From: Fragilaria radians
Lineage: Eukaryota > Bacillariophyta > Fragilariophyceae > Fragilariales > Fragilariaceae
Direction of reading: 5' to 3'
Length of the DNA stretch: 64,000 nucleotides
NCBI GenBank assembly: GCA_900642245.1
Contig: CAAAJI010000043.1
Span: 163,425 to 227,424, forward strand
Under the pieces are notes generated by a model. That model made no database searches. It was given only the letters and a program-made list of their open reading frames with translations, and was not told the origin of the DNA. Below, in pieces: positions 21,818 through 33,300 of this stretch. The position numbers and the translations under genes were made by a program. Positions within the stretch are counted from its first letter, which is position 1. The number at the start of each line of letters is the position of its first letter.

Positions 21818-22849
21818 CTACGGCTTCTTAATTACAACCACCTTGGTAACTTTCCTATTATAATATAATCATGTAAGGAAAAACGTAGTAGTTCTCGTAG
21901 AGTTCCTCCGCCTGATGTCATAGGGCAGTTATACAGCTAGAAAAGTAAGAATAAATATAAGAAATATCTATCGCCCCAAAATATAAGCCCATTAAATGCT
22001 GGACATTACTTTTCGTATACACATGGTCCTCTTTCGATTGTATCATAAAATCAATAGACAATTCGAATTCTCCAATCTGTCGAGATTTTTTCCCTATTTC
22101 TTCGTGGTTAAGTTAGTGTCTAGACAAGACTAAACGCCGCAACTCAGGTACGAGGCTTACTTTTTCTTCATAGGCATTTTATGTCTTGTTTCGAGAAAAT
22201 GCCACGTCATGTCAACGACAAGACTAAACGTGCAAAACTCATGTACGAGGCTTACTATTTACTTCATAGGCATTTTATGTCTTGAATTATTAAGAAAACT
22301 TGTCGACTTGCATTCCAAAAATGAATATTTCGCTGAAGAATACAATAGAATTATTTCACTTCTAGTCTTGAATACACATGTTAAGAAGACAAGTATTAAG
22401 TTTGGCAGATTATCAATGAAATATCTATGAAGGTGCTGCGTAATGAATTGCAACCAGCGATGTAGTTTGAAGCATATTCTAATGCAAGTGCAATTTTCAG
22501 TACAATCCAATATTGATGCTTGCACCGCCTTTAACTTTAAGATACTTAGCAGGTAGCATTTCCAATGAGTGTAATAGGAAAGTTTTGGGAATGCCTAAGC
22601 CATGCATCAACTCTAGAAGAGGAAATCTAGTGTGGGCTTTGATTTTGACGCTGCAAAATCTTCCCATACTAAGTGCATTTTCACCAATAGATCTTCCTAA
22701 TGAGCCTATTGTTCGTTGAAAGTTCAAACAGCAATTTTCAATGAATCAGCTAGTTGTTCCCTCCTACCAAAATTTGAGTCAAGACTATTTTGAGTTCACA
22801 TTGTTTCATGGTGTCGTAGACATGACTGAAACAATACCTGGTCTTAGGG
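21818..22849. other. Intergenic region
   Basis: 3' flank of the 614-aa gene, a direct repeat (separate entry), then AT-rich sequence without a supported gene. Confidence 0.4.
22124..22284. repeat. Direct repeat of about 65 bp, two copies
   Basis: Copies at about 22124-22188 and 22218-22284 share ACAAGACTAAACG, TACGAGGCTTACT and TTCATAGGCATTTTATGTCTTG with a few differences. Confidence 0.8.
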
Positions 22850-24180
22850 TTAGATTGTGATGCACTGTAGAATGGCGTATGCCATTTGCAGTAACACGTA
22901 TGCCATTTACATGGCTAAAGAACATCCTCTACAAGAGATTCAGCCAAAGACAATGCATTTAGTCTACACACTACCACACAAGCAAATCCGATTTGAACCA
23001 ACTACAAATAACCTCTACATTAAGTTCCAAATTTGGAGAAAAGCAATGAATTGCAAATCCAGATGCTATCCGCTGTAGGCAAACAGAAAGCATTTTTCAA
23101 CATCACAATTTGAAAAAGCAAAGAGAGTTTATGACCTATATCATACACTATGGACTCCATCAATTAATGATAGGCTTTTCTATGCATGAATGCTATTGCC
23201 AACAATCCGGTTACAACGGATGATATTAACTTGGCAGAAAATATACCAAAGTCTGGATTGAAGTCATCCAAATGTAGATACTCCAAATGCGTTTGTCCAA
23301 ACTGATACAGAGAAGAGAACGAAGGGACATTGATTCATGGAAGTTAAGGTGACATGCTAGCTGAAGTAGACCAAGAAAAGCATGTCCCTTTCATTGTTTA
23401 CAAAGCATCTTCCAAGGCAGTATACGTTGTTATGCTGAAGGCGCTCTACGGATGTTGCAGTCTTCAAACAGATTTTGAACAAATAGGATTATTTATAGAT
23501 ATCTGTATGACCCTTTTGTTACCGATGGAATAGTTGAATAACATAGCACACAGCTATGTGGCATGTTGGTGACAATTAATCAAGGCATTTGAATAAGAAA
23601 GGAAATTAGTTTTCATTGGCAGAAAGCAATGTATGGATCTGATGGCATTGGTGAAGTGAAAGGAAGAAGAGGATTGAAACATGACTATCGTTCCATGGTT
23701 CTAGATTTTTTATTCCCAGGTAATTTTTTAGACATGAAAAACTATATTTCTCAACCGGTGGAATAGCTTCCTGTGAAGTTAAGAAGAGTTTCAAAATGTG
23801 CCTGGACAGAAAGTTTGATTAAAGTTGACAATAGTTCAAAGAAACATAGTAAGGAAAAAGCTTCAATCTTTCACACCATTGTCATGAAAGCAAAATGTCT
23901 ACACAAACATGGTAGGCAGGACATTCAACCGGGAATAGCACTTATTACACCAAGAGTTCTTGAACCGAATGGATACAATTGGAAAGAGTTAGAAACGATT
24001 ATAAATTACTTGGCAGCAACTCAGAATGAGGTTGCAACTCTATCAAGCGACAATTCAAGAATAGTCGAATGGTATGTTGATGCATCGTTTGCATCTCAAA
24101 AGGATTTGAAGAGACAAACATGCGCATTGATGAGGTTAGGTGGATATCTTTGTAGATGGGATGCTAAATGCCATGGATAA
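22850..24180 (+). pseudogene. Decayed copia pol, family B type
   Basis: Plus-strand fragments collinear with the element that follows. Near 23.1 kb a frame reads SQFEKAKRVYDLYHTLWTPS, matching RQFQQAKKARELYHTLGTPS, then NNPVTTDDINLAENI. Near 23.4 kb a MLKALYG block of reverse transcriptase appears. At 24.07-24.15 kb VEWYVDASFASQKDLKRQTC is an RNase H motif. Stops and deletions throughout; LTRs of its own were not identified. Confidence 0.8.
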
Positions 24181-24733
24181 TACCATTGTCAAAGATAAAA
24201 CTGCATGTTTCAATTCGTAAATTTGACAACACATCGGTTCAATAAGTTATGAACTATGTCAGTTCTTTTATCAGGTCTAGACTTTAGCAGCTGTTCCTAG
24301 TGCACAAAAAAAGCACAAAATAAATATGTTCATATCAACAACAATTTGATACACGTTAACCCTAGAATGGGAAATGCTCGTTGTGACAAATTATTTGCTA
24401 TATATGCAATTGCTGTTAAAGTAGCAAGAAATTTTTTTAATTCGACTTTTTACTTTCTTGGGACTCCACCTATTGAATTTCGAAACAAGATTCAGATTCC
24501 TATCGATGGATATTGTGTCTCATCAAATTGAAACATTGAGTCATGGAGACAATGAAGTCGAGTCTTTCCTTTTCCCTAACTCTAACTTGTTGGTTTCCTC
24601 TTCCTCAAATCTGACCAGAGCCATAAGGAAATGGCCACGACAAAATCTTGGAATCCTCAGTGTTTTTTTCCTTCTGTTACTACCAATCCTTATGTACTGC
24701 AACGAGGGGAGAAGCAAGAAATGGCTGGACGCA
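24181..24733. other. Region between copia debris and the younger element
   Basis: Likely tail of the older copy. Open frames at 24.35-24.84 kb show no motif. Confidence 0.35.
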
Positions 24734-24958
24734 TGTTGTAATACATGTGATACATACTACATTTATCGTAGGAATTTTAAGAATTTCTCGGAGAAGAACA
24801 AGGAAAAAAAGACTCGATCGGAAATCTCATATTTCGTATAAAACTCTAAGACCTAAGACTAATCAAAGCGATTAAAAAGGATTCTTTTTACCCTACGACA
24901 CACAACTCAATAGTACTATCACAATAGGCTAATAGTAGTGTAAGGAGTAATTTCAACA
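24734..24958 (+). repeat. 5' LTR of family B element
   Basis: Starts TGTTGTAATAC and ends AATTTCAACA. Aligns with 29334-29552; the main difference is an indel around 24878-24888. Confidence 0.93.
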
Positions 24959-24973
24959 GTTTTATACGAAATA
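24830..24973 (+). promoter_or_regulatory. Candidate self-priming pair: LTR segment and adjacent primer-binding site
   Basis: LTR bases 24830-24845 (TATTTCGTATAAAACT) are the exact reverse complement of 24958-24973 (AGTTTTATACGAAATA). The second segment starts at the last base of the LTR, where the minus-strand primer-binding site should lie. The same 16-mer is present in the 3' LTR (29431-29446). This resembles the Tf1/sushi arrangement, in which the 5' end of the RNA primes its own reverse transcription. Confidence 0.6.
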
Positions 24974-25009
24974 GCAACGACGCGAATCGTAACGAATCAT
25001 CCCGTAGAG

Positions 25010-26875
25010 ATGAGTGGACGTGGATCCCGTGGAAATCCCTCGCGCGGACGTGGAGGACGCACCGGTCGTCAAAACAACAATAACAGCAATCAACAAAAGA
25101 TCTCCCAGAAGAAGACTTTACAAGATCATCAGTATTATCTTGGTTCTGTCCGGCAAGCATCAGATTATGAGATGACTACAGCATTTTTGATAAATCAAAT
25201 TAAAAAGACTTTTTTGCACGGTGACGATATAGCAACAGCTCTTGAGCAGCTAAAGCCTTTTGACTTTATATTGTTTAAACCTAGTCTTCAGACAAGTCAG
25301 AGTTCAGAAGAGGATATCAAAGTTCTAGAGAATGAACAATTCAGAATTGAATTCAAGACCCTTTTCAATGTTTATGTAAAACGAGAGCAGACCTATCAAG
25401 CTAATTTATCGAAATCATATGTCTTCTTATGGGACCAGTGCTCCAAAGCTATGCAGCACAAGATTGAGTCTTGTCAAGACTTCAATGATGTCATTATGAA
25501 TAACCCAATCAGATTATTACATGCCATTAAGGAGCACGCTCTGAACTATCAAGACAAAAAGTACCCAATGCTGATTATCATGGATGCATTTTGAGCATTC
25601 GCAACAACTAAACAGAAAGAAGGAGAGTCTTTACAAGACTTAGATGTTTTGGAGAATCATCTGGGAAGCCCTATTATCTTGACAAAATTCATCGCGAAAA
25701 TGAATGGATATGTATCTGAATCTGAAAAGAATTATCTAGAACTTGCTAATACTGCATTTGAACAGTATGCAGCATATGTTTACTTGGAACAAAGTGATAA
25801 GAGAAAGTATGGGACCATTCTCAGTGGATTAAGTACTCAGTACTATCTTGGCAATGATCAGTATCCAAGATCCATAGCCAAAGCTACTAACGTATTAAGC
25901 AATCATAAGTTTGTTGCCACCTATAACAACAACAATAATCGTTCCAGTCAGAGAGGTAATTCTACCAACGACACAGATGATCAGCCAACGCCTACCCTAT
26001 CATTTGCACAGCTTGAAGGCAAGTGTTACTGTTGTGGAGCGTTGGATCATATGTCTCCAAACTGTCCTCATAAAGCAAGACCTAAGTCAAAGTGGTACAT
26101 GAAGACTGGGCAAGCTTTTGTAAATGCATCTCAAACATCAGATAACATGTCAGTTTCATCAAGGAAATCAAACAGAACCGAAAATAGCCAGTTAGAGCTA
26201 ACACCAGAGGCTGCTCCCCAAGATGCAAATGGATGGCAAGGATATCATGCACAACTTGCTCACATTTCTGAAATGAAGAACCTCATTCTGCTAGATAATC
26301 AATCTACAGAACATGTATTCTGCAATCCAAAACTTGTTACAAACATTCAACAATCTAAGAAAGCATTGGAGCTATCAACAAATGGCGGACCATTCAAATG
26401 CAATTTGGTTGCAGATACTAAGCATGCTGGAAAAGTTTATTTCAATGACAAAGGTCTCACTAATATTTTAAGCATGGCTGAGTTAGAGAAGATTCATAGA
26501 ATCACGTATGATGACAGGAAGCACATTTTCTGGGTAGAAGTGTCACCTTCGAGATCAATCCCATTTCACAAGACACCATTTGGACTCTATGCCTATAATC
26601 CTTTCATCAAGAATCAGGAGAATTATCAATTTATAAACACGATTGAGGAGAATAAGAAATTCTACACAGCTCGACAGTTTCAACAAGCCAAGAAAGCCAG
26701 GGAGCTTTATCACACGCTTGGTACTCCATCATTGAAGGATTTTAAAGCAATTATTCAGATGAATTATATATTGAATAATCCTATTACTCTGGAAGACATC
26801 AAGTTAGCAGAGAATATCTTTGGTCCCAATAGGGAGCCTAAAGGGCAAGACTACCAGAAAGAAGCCTCTACTTGA
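25010..26875 (+). pseudogene. Gag-protease part of family B polyprotein, with internal TGA
   Basis: One frame from ATG 25010 to 26875, interrupted by TGA at 25592-25594 just after the LIIMDAF segment. The N-terminus is rich in Gly, Arg and Asn; the gag core follows. A CCHC knuckle CYCCGALDHMSPNC lies near 26025-26065. A protease-like LLDNQSTEHVFCNP lies near 26285-26325. The end carries a pre-integrase segment with ELYHTLGTPS. The frame is lost near 26840, where the pol frame continues. The TGA falls inside gag, not at a gag/pol border, so it looks like a mutation rather than programmed readthrough. Confidence 0.88.
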
Positions 26876-28310
26876 AGCTCAACGTGATATAACTCTATGT
26901 ATGGATACCATGAAAATTAATGGTATATCCTTCTTAACTACAATATCTCGAAACTTCATGTATCGGACCACTGAGTGGATCCCAAATCAAACAAGCAAAT
27001 CTTACAGGAGTGCTTTGGATAATGTTTTTCGTCTTTACAATTTGGCTGGATTCAACATTAAGCATATTCATTGTGACAATGAATACCAGTCATTGTTGAA
27101 TGAATTACAAGAAGCCTACAATGTTCGAATGAATTATGCGAATGCACAAGAGCATGTTCCTGAGATTGAACGCAGTATTAGGGTCATCAAGGAACGCTTC
27201 AGAGCTACATTCCATCGCCTTCCATTTTTGAAATTGCCTGCAGTTATGGTAAAGATTCTTGCAATGGAGAGTACAAAGAAGTTAAATTTCTTTCCTCCCA
27301 CAAATGGAATGTCTCCCTATTACAGCCCACGTATGATCATTCACCAAGAAAACTTGGATTATGCCAAACATTGCGCTATACCCTTTGGAACTTATGTTCA
27401 GGCTCATACTGAGCCCATGCGCACCAATACGCAACATCCGCGTACATTAGACTGCATCTATCTTCGATACTTGAGAAACAAACAAGGTGGTCATGAATTG
27501 CTTGATCTTCAGACTGGAGCCATGATAACTCGCCAAAATGTTTCTCCTCTACCTATGTCTCAAGATGTTATTGACTTAGTTCATGCAATGGCTGACCGAG
27601 ATAAAATGCCAACAGGTTTAAAAATAACCACTGAAGCTGGAATTGTACTCCATGACACCGCTTCCATTGCAGGAGTGTATGATAATAGTGATATTAATGA
27701 AGAAGAGAGTGAAGAAGATGATGATGAATTTGATGATGACATGAATCCCAATGATATTGGAGAAATTCTACCAGATAAGAAGAATACACGTGAATTTACC
27801 GTACTTGAGAATGATGATAATGAAGAAGCCTCTATAAGCAATGATAATAACAATAACAATGATAGTGAGGATGAGGATGAGGATGAGGAGGATAATGTCA
27901 CTGAAAGCGGTTCAAACCAAGACAGCAGTGATGAGAATGATGATCAAGAAGATCAAGGAAATCCTACACCTTATAAAACTACAAGATTTGGAAGAGTATC
28001 CAAGCCCCCTATGAAGCTACCATTATCTCAATATATTATTCCAACTCAAGGATATAACAATATTGAATATACCACTACTTCAGCAAGAGTATTTGCAACT
28101 ACAGTAAATCAAATGATGAATAAATTCCAAAATCAGTATCAGTTTATACAGACATACAGTCTGAATGCTGGACTCAAGAAGTTTGGAGAGAAAGGATGGG
28201 ATGCTGCACTTGGAGAAATGAAGCAACTCCACGATAGGAGAGTTTGCAAACCCATCGATGCATCAAAACTAAGTGCACTGAGCATTAGAAAGTCTTATCT
28301 TTCTGGTTGA
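26820..28310 (+). pseudogene. Integrase and linker of family B polyprotein
   Basis: Continues the polyprotein in another frame. The first 150 residues are an integrase core: IHCDNEYQ carries a catalytic Asp, and the later PEIERSIRVIKERFRATFHRL segment carries the expected Glu. A long acidic linker with runs of Asp, Glu, Asn and Ser (about 27.7-27.95 kb) is followed by the pre-reverse-transcriptase segment GEKGWDAALGEMKQLHDRRV. The frame breaks near 28290. Confidence 0.88.
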
Positions 28311-28707
28311 AAAGAAGGATAATAGAATTAAAGGCTGGACTTGTGCAAATGGCAGTACTCAGCGAGAGTATGTAAATCAAGAGGATGCTACAAGCCCTAC
28401 AGCCGCCACTGAATCAATCCTTCTAACTGCTACAATTGATGCGGAAGAAGGAAGGGATGTAATGACAGTGGATATTCCGAATGCATTTGTGCAAACGGAT
28501 CTAGACTTAAAGAAAGAGCAAGTCATCATGAAAATTTGAGGAGTTTTGGTGGACATGCTAGTTGATATGGATCCCGAATGTTATCGCAACTGTGTTGTGT
28601 ATGAAGGAAATAACAAAGTGCTTTATGTCCAAATGCTGAAAGCCCTATACGGAATGATCCAATCAGCATTATTATTTTATAAGAAATTCAGGAATGACTT
28701 AGAACAG
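28280..28707 (+). pseudogene. Reverse transcriptase start of family B, truncated by gap
   Basis: After the frame break, a frame reads WTCANGSTQREYV and TVDIPNAFVQTD (first catalytic Asp block), meets a TGA near 28540, then LYVQMLKALYGMIQSALLFY before the N run. The YVDD block lies in the gap. Confidence 0.85.
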
Positions 28708-29250
28708 NNNNNNNNNNNNNNNNNNNNNNNNNNNNNNNNNNNNNNNNNNNNNNNNNNNNNNNNNNNNNNNNNNNNNNNNNNNNNNNNNNNNNNNNNNNNN
28801 NNNNNNNNNNNNNNNNNNNNNNNNNNNNNNNNNNNNNNNNNNNNNNNNNNNNNNNNNNNNNNNNNNNNNNNNNNNNNNNNNNNNNNNNNNNNNNNNNNNN
28901 NNNNNNNNNNNNNNNNNNNNNNNNNNNNNNNNNNNNNNNNNNNNNNNNNNNNNNNNNNNNNNNNNNNNNNNNNNNNNNNNNNNNNNNNNNNNNNNNNNNN
29001 NNNNNNNNNNNNNNNNNNNNNNNNNNNNNNNNNNNNNNNNNNNNNNNNNNNNNNNNNNNNNNNNNNNNNNNNNNNNNNNNNNNNNNNNNNNNNNNNNNNN
29101 NNNNNNNNNNNNNNNNNNNNNNNNNNNNNNNNNNNNNNNNNNNNNNNNNNNNNNNNNNNNNNNNNNNNNNNNNNNNNNNNNNNNNNNNNNNNNNNNNNNN
29201 NNNNNNNNNNNNNNNNNNNNNNNNNNNNNNNNNNNNNNNNNNNNNNNNNN
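28708..29250. other. Assembly gap, 543 N
   Basis: Run of N inside the reverse transcriptase/RNase H region; its length is probably an estimate. Confidence 0.99.
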
Positions 29251-29333
29251 CAGGTCAAAAATTTCAGGCATTTCGCAAAGCGATTATGAATTTGAATTAA
29301 ATGAAACAATGCACCTGTTATCCAGCAGGAGTG

Positions 29334-29552
29334 TGTTGTAATACGTGTAATACATACTACATTTATCGTAGGAATTTTAAAGAATTTCTCGGAGAAGAAC
29401 AAGGAAAAAAAGACTCGATCGGAAATCTCATATTTCGTATAAAACTCTAAGACCTAAGACTAATCAAAGCGATTAAAAAGGATCCCCTACGACACACAAC
29501 TCAATAGTACTATCACAATAGGCTAATAGTAGTGTAAGGAGTAATTTCAACA
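29334..29552 (+). repeat. 3' LTR of family B element
   Basis: Matches 24734-24958. Preceded by a purine-rich tract (CAGCAGGAGTG) expected of a plus-strand primer site. Confidence 0.93.
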
Positions 29553-29703
29553 AGTAAGAAAGATAAAGAATGCAACAAATTACTATTTTGTGTCCTTTGT
29601 TCACCGAAAGCTTTATTCATTCACCATGACAATGATTGCCGGGACAAAAAGAGAAAGCAATCAATATAGGAAACTATGAAGCATTTTGTTGAAATTCAGC
29701 AAT

Positions 29704-30885
29704 TTACTTCATAATACCTGAAAGTAGTGCGTCACTTTCATCGGCAAAAAAATTCAAGTTCCACTCTGGCCCTTCAAAATCAAAATCATTGAGAGATAGT
29801 TTCCTTGGGGGAAGTATTTGATCTAAGGAGTCAAAATTATCAAAAGCAGAATCACTGGATCCGCATAATGGCGCATTTGTTGTCACATCCTTCTGACAAA
29901 TTTCTTCACAGGAGAATGAGCTGGGCCATAATGCGTTTGGGCCACGAGGTCCAATCGGTTTGATTCCTTCGAAACACTCAATTGTATTTCCAACTATGAA
30001 ATCAATATGAGCAGGCTTTCCTTTCGGGCGATGAAGAATCGGTTTATGGCCACACTTTCCACGTCGGTGAAAGTGTCGACAAAAGGCACTATCTACATTT
30101 GCATCATCTTGACGTTTATCAGCGTCATCCATATTTTGATTTCGTTTCGAGCGATTCTTTCTAAATTGTTCAGATGATTTGATTCTGCTCATGAGATTAT
30201 CCATGTCAGTCACCTCTTGAGAATGTAGATTCAAGTTTTGAAGTCTGCGAAGTTCGATATCATGTGCTTGCGACGCAAAATTTATGTAACTCCATGAGGA
30301 TTCTAATACTTCAGTACGATCGAATCCTGCCAAAAGCATGCACTTTTTCATCATTGAACGAGACTCGGTTAAATATAGACTTACGGCTAAATTCATTTTT
30401 GATGAGGCGTCGGATGTAGTCGACAGTGCCTGCTTGATATCTGGGACCGACGTTAAAACAGCCGAAAATTGACTTAATGTCATTCCTAAGGAGTGAGAAA
30501 TCGAGTCGAGAATGGCGACAGCAGCACCTTGTGAACTTGATGCTTGCAGATAATGACGCTTCGAATTATGGAGAGAGTGAGCTGTATCCAATTCACGTGA
30601 ATGATTGGAAATTACTTCCTTTGGAAGGAAAATATCACCAGATTCAAATCTGCACCTTTTTAATTTGCAGGATGAGTCTTGGTCAGTGCCATTATTTCTC
30701 GGTGGTTCAACTTGGTCATCAAGAGACAGTCTCTTTCGATTCGTCATCGATTTTTCCATCGAATCTCGATCGGCCTCTAACTTGTCGCCTTCCGTCGATT
30801 CGAGCTCGCAACTCCGCAGGTTCTCAATGCGAGTTTCTCGCTCTTGGAAAGTTATGTAATTATCAAACTCCTCCTTGAACTTCAT
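29704..30885 (-). CDS. Unrecognised protein, about 393 aa, His/Cys-containing conserved-looking core
   Basis: The first in-frame ATG is at 30885 (residues MKFKEEFDNYITF); the open frame continues to a GTG at 30903. The N-terminal third is charged, with basic patches (NRKR, KLKRCR) that could be nuclear signals. The middle is helical and weakly hydrophobic (about 120-220). About residues 270-320 hold CRHFHRRGKCGHKPILHRP followed by HIDFIVGNTIECFEGIKPIGP, which looks like a folded Cys/His domain. The acidic C-terminus contains DFDFEGPEWNLNFFADE. A short intron (acceptor CTTCAG at 30891-30896, donor near 30939, minus strand) may add an upstream exon. A DNA- or protein-binding nuclear role is only a guess. 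Confidence 0.6.
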   Translation of the reverse strand: MKFKEEFDNYITFQERETRIENLRSCELESTEGDKLEADRDSMEKSMTNRKRLSLDDQVEPPRNNGTDQDSSCKLKRCRFESGDIFLPKEVISNHSRELDTAHSLHNSKRHYLQASSSQGAAVAILDSISHSLGMTLSQFSAVLTSVPDIKQALSTTSDASSKMNLAVSLYLTESRSMMKKCMLLAGFDRTEVLESSWSYINFASQAHDIELRRLQNLNLHSQEVTDMDNLMSRIKSSEQFRKNRSKRNQNMDDADKRQDDANVDSAFCRHFHRRGKCGHKPILHRPKGKPAHIDFIVGNTIECFEGIKPIGPRGPNALWPSSFSCEEICQKDVTTNAPLCGSSDSAFDNFDSLDQILPPRKLSLNDFDFEGPEWNLNFFADESDALLSGIMK

Positions 30886-30903
30886 TAGCTCTGAAGAAGT
30901 CAC

Positions 30904-33300
30904 TTATCCTCTAAGCTTCTTAGTGTGCCTTTAGCTTACGTGCCTCGAGAGTAAATCGACAAATTCTAATGGAATCGACCAAGGCAATAAGCCTTTTCAA
31001 ATAATGCAAACGCCTGATGGGAAACCGAATCAGGGTGGAGGCCTTTCATTTTCGATTATGATTCGTGCATTAGTAGCCCTTGCGGTACAGTAGTTGGAAA
31101 TTGGAGTTTGGAGTTAATTCAACATACGACTGATTTTCCGTTGACTGACCCAAAATGAGAAGTACCATCCTCAATGGAACCGGATATTCCCTTAGGGATC
31201 ACTAAGGTTATACGTAATGAATCTAATAAATCAGATGCTATCTCGTTGATTGATGTCTGTAAGGAACTTTATCTTGTCAATCCATTTAGTACAATTTTCT
31301 AGAGAAAGGTGACCCTAGAAAGAATAGAAGGAGCTTGGTCTTTGTTGAGAATGCTGAAATTTGAAAATTATGTTCTAAAGTTACATCTTGTTTTCAGCTC
31401 CTATTCAAAGTAAGGATCATAGCATTTTTACAAAAATTTGTTACACTTGATTTACCTCATTATACATTATTATCCTGTAGAAGTATGTGCGTCAATAGTC
31501 ATGCATGACTTAATTTTCATTCCACATTGTAAAACCTTATTTGCTATCAGTATATCTGTAAGTAAACACACTTATTATCATACCAGTAACGGACATCTCC
31601 CATACTGGAACACAAATGGATATCAAAGCCAATTGAATATTTATTGGCTGAAAATCCCAAAGTGGTATCTTTTGTTTCGTTCATCATGGTATATCAGAGC
31701 TGATATTCTCCTGTGAAAACAGAATATGAATTCAATATTGAAATGAGAACAAAAGAATAGGAAAACAAGAATGGTAACATAACTTCATGGCTGCTAACCT
31801 GAATTCAGATTCCATCAATGTTTTAAAGGTGGATCAAAAATGCATCTATGTGTCCTGATTGAAAAAACACATCCAGCTATAATTTCAAAATATAGCTTCC
31901 ATATTATATTTGAAGAAAAATCAGTAGAAGACATTATATTTGTCAAGATACACGATCCCGCAAAGAAACCACTAACGAAAAAGCAAAATAAAAACAGATC
32001 GAGAAAAAGAAAATAGCAAAATAGTCTAGCTAAAACAAGTTAAAATAATACCAAGTAGAATCTGAATGATACGAGCAAAAAAGTAGACCCTAATTCTAGC
32101 TATATTTTTTAAAAATACATCATTTGCTCTCAGTCTGTAAGAAACATGTCTTTTACATTCTCCATACATTATCTAATCCTTCCCTTCAAATGTAAACCAC
32201 CTGGCTGCAAATATTAGAAATTTCGTGTAATCTTGTTTACTACGGAAGTTACAAAAAAATAAATGATTGCCTGTATAAACCCACTTGAATCTAGAGGACT
32301 GGACTTAGGATATCTTCATTGATTTCTGATGCAATTGTTAATATTATGGTTAAAAGTAATTCCAGTAATTTGGCTGTATGGTAGACCGCCATAGCGTTAG
32401 TGTCATTGAGGAATGTATGGTATTCAGACTCTCCAAAGATTATTCTCATCCTTTTAGCCTTTGTTCAATGCAGTCAAGTTATCCAGGGGTTTCCATCTTA
32501 TCAGTTTGTACTAAGCTTTAAAGTACAAACTCGTCTGGAAAATGTTTGCTCAGTGGGCTCCCTCCAGGGCTCTGAACCTTAAGAAATCATTTTGTTTAAT
32601 GAATAACCAGCATAGAGGATCATATTGCCACATGACTAGATGGTGTTCTGTCTGTTTAGGGCATATGGAATTACAAGTATTTATTTCTTTCCTCAAATGC
32701 AAATAGTGTGACAGAAGAAGCACCATGTCGTTTGTTTTTATTGAAGGCAATCTTTGGGTAGCATTAGCGTCGTCAGGCAGTCGGGGATTACCTGCTTTTC
32801 TCATTAACAGTATAAATAACGGCAAGTGGGAAATTAGCGAAGAGTGGTACTGGTTTTTTCGTTTCGTAAGTCCCGTTTTCCAGAGTATTTAGTGTCCAAC
32901 CTGCCTGGCGTTCAATTGGCTTTGCTTTCTTCCTTTGACTTCGCAAATACTTTATCCTACGCTACCTTCATCTACCAGTGTGTACGATTGGAGCTTCCAT
33001 CCATCCGTGACTCCCAATACCTGACCGAAACAGTTGTCTCATCTCCTCCTTTAAACCTTTCTTGGTTATTTCTCTCTCTCTCTCTCCAATTGTTGGGTAT
33101 TCACTAGCAGCTCTTCGAGAAAGAGGAGGTAACGGATTTTTACTTTCAGGAAATCGTTGCTTGACATTGGTGTCAACGCCAGTAGTTTTACACGACACTA
33201 AGCAATCCCATTCATTCTTTGACATTGAACTTCCTTTCAAGTCGTGATAGAAAGAAGTGGAAGCGTAAACTGTTAAATTCTCTCATCTCAGTAGTATCAA
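30904..33300. other. Intergenic region
   Basis: About 2.4 kb, AT-rich. The first 200 bp could hold an upstream exon of the 393-aa gene. A CT-dinucleotide run lies near 33070 in the presumed promoter or 5' UTR of the PH-domain gene. Nothing else recognised. Confidence 0.4.

Larger units (their letters stand above)
24734..29552 (+). mobile_element. Young Ty1/copia LTR retrotransposon (family B)
   Basis: Plus-strand element bounded by LTRs of 225 and 219 bp that are almost identical apart from small indels, so it is recent. Order is gag with CCHC knuckle, protease, integrase, reverse transcriptase, then a 543-N gap, a short end of pol, a purine-rich GCAGGAGTG and the 3' LTR. An in-frame TGA and at least two frameshifts make this copy defective as assembled. 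No target-site duplication: flanks are ACGCA and AGTAA. The gap is too short for the missing reverse transcriptase and RNase H, so its size is probably a placeholder or the copy is deleted. Confidence 0.93.

Noticed and set aside
27581..27901. Minus-strand Ser-rich frame of 106 aa
   Set aside because: It is the antisense of the acidic Asp/Glu-rich linker of the copia polyprotein.
28546..29402. Long open frames on both strands across 28.5-29.4 kb
   Set aside because: They are produced by the 543-N gap; only the flanking reverse transcriptase sequence is real.
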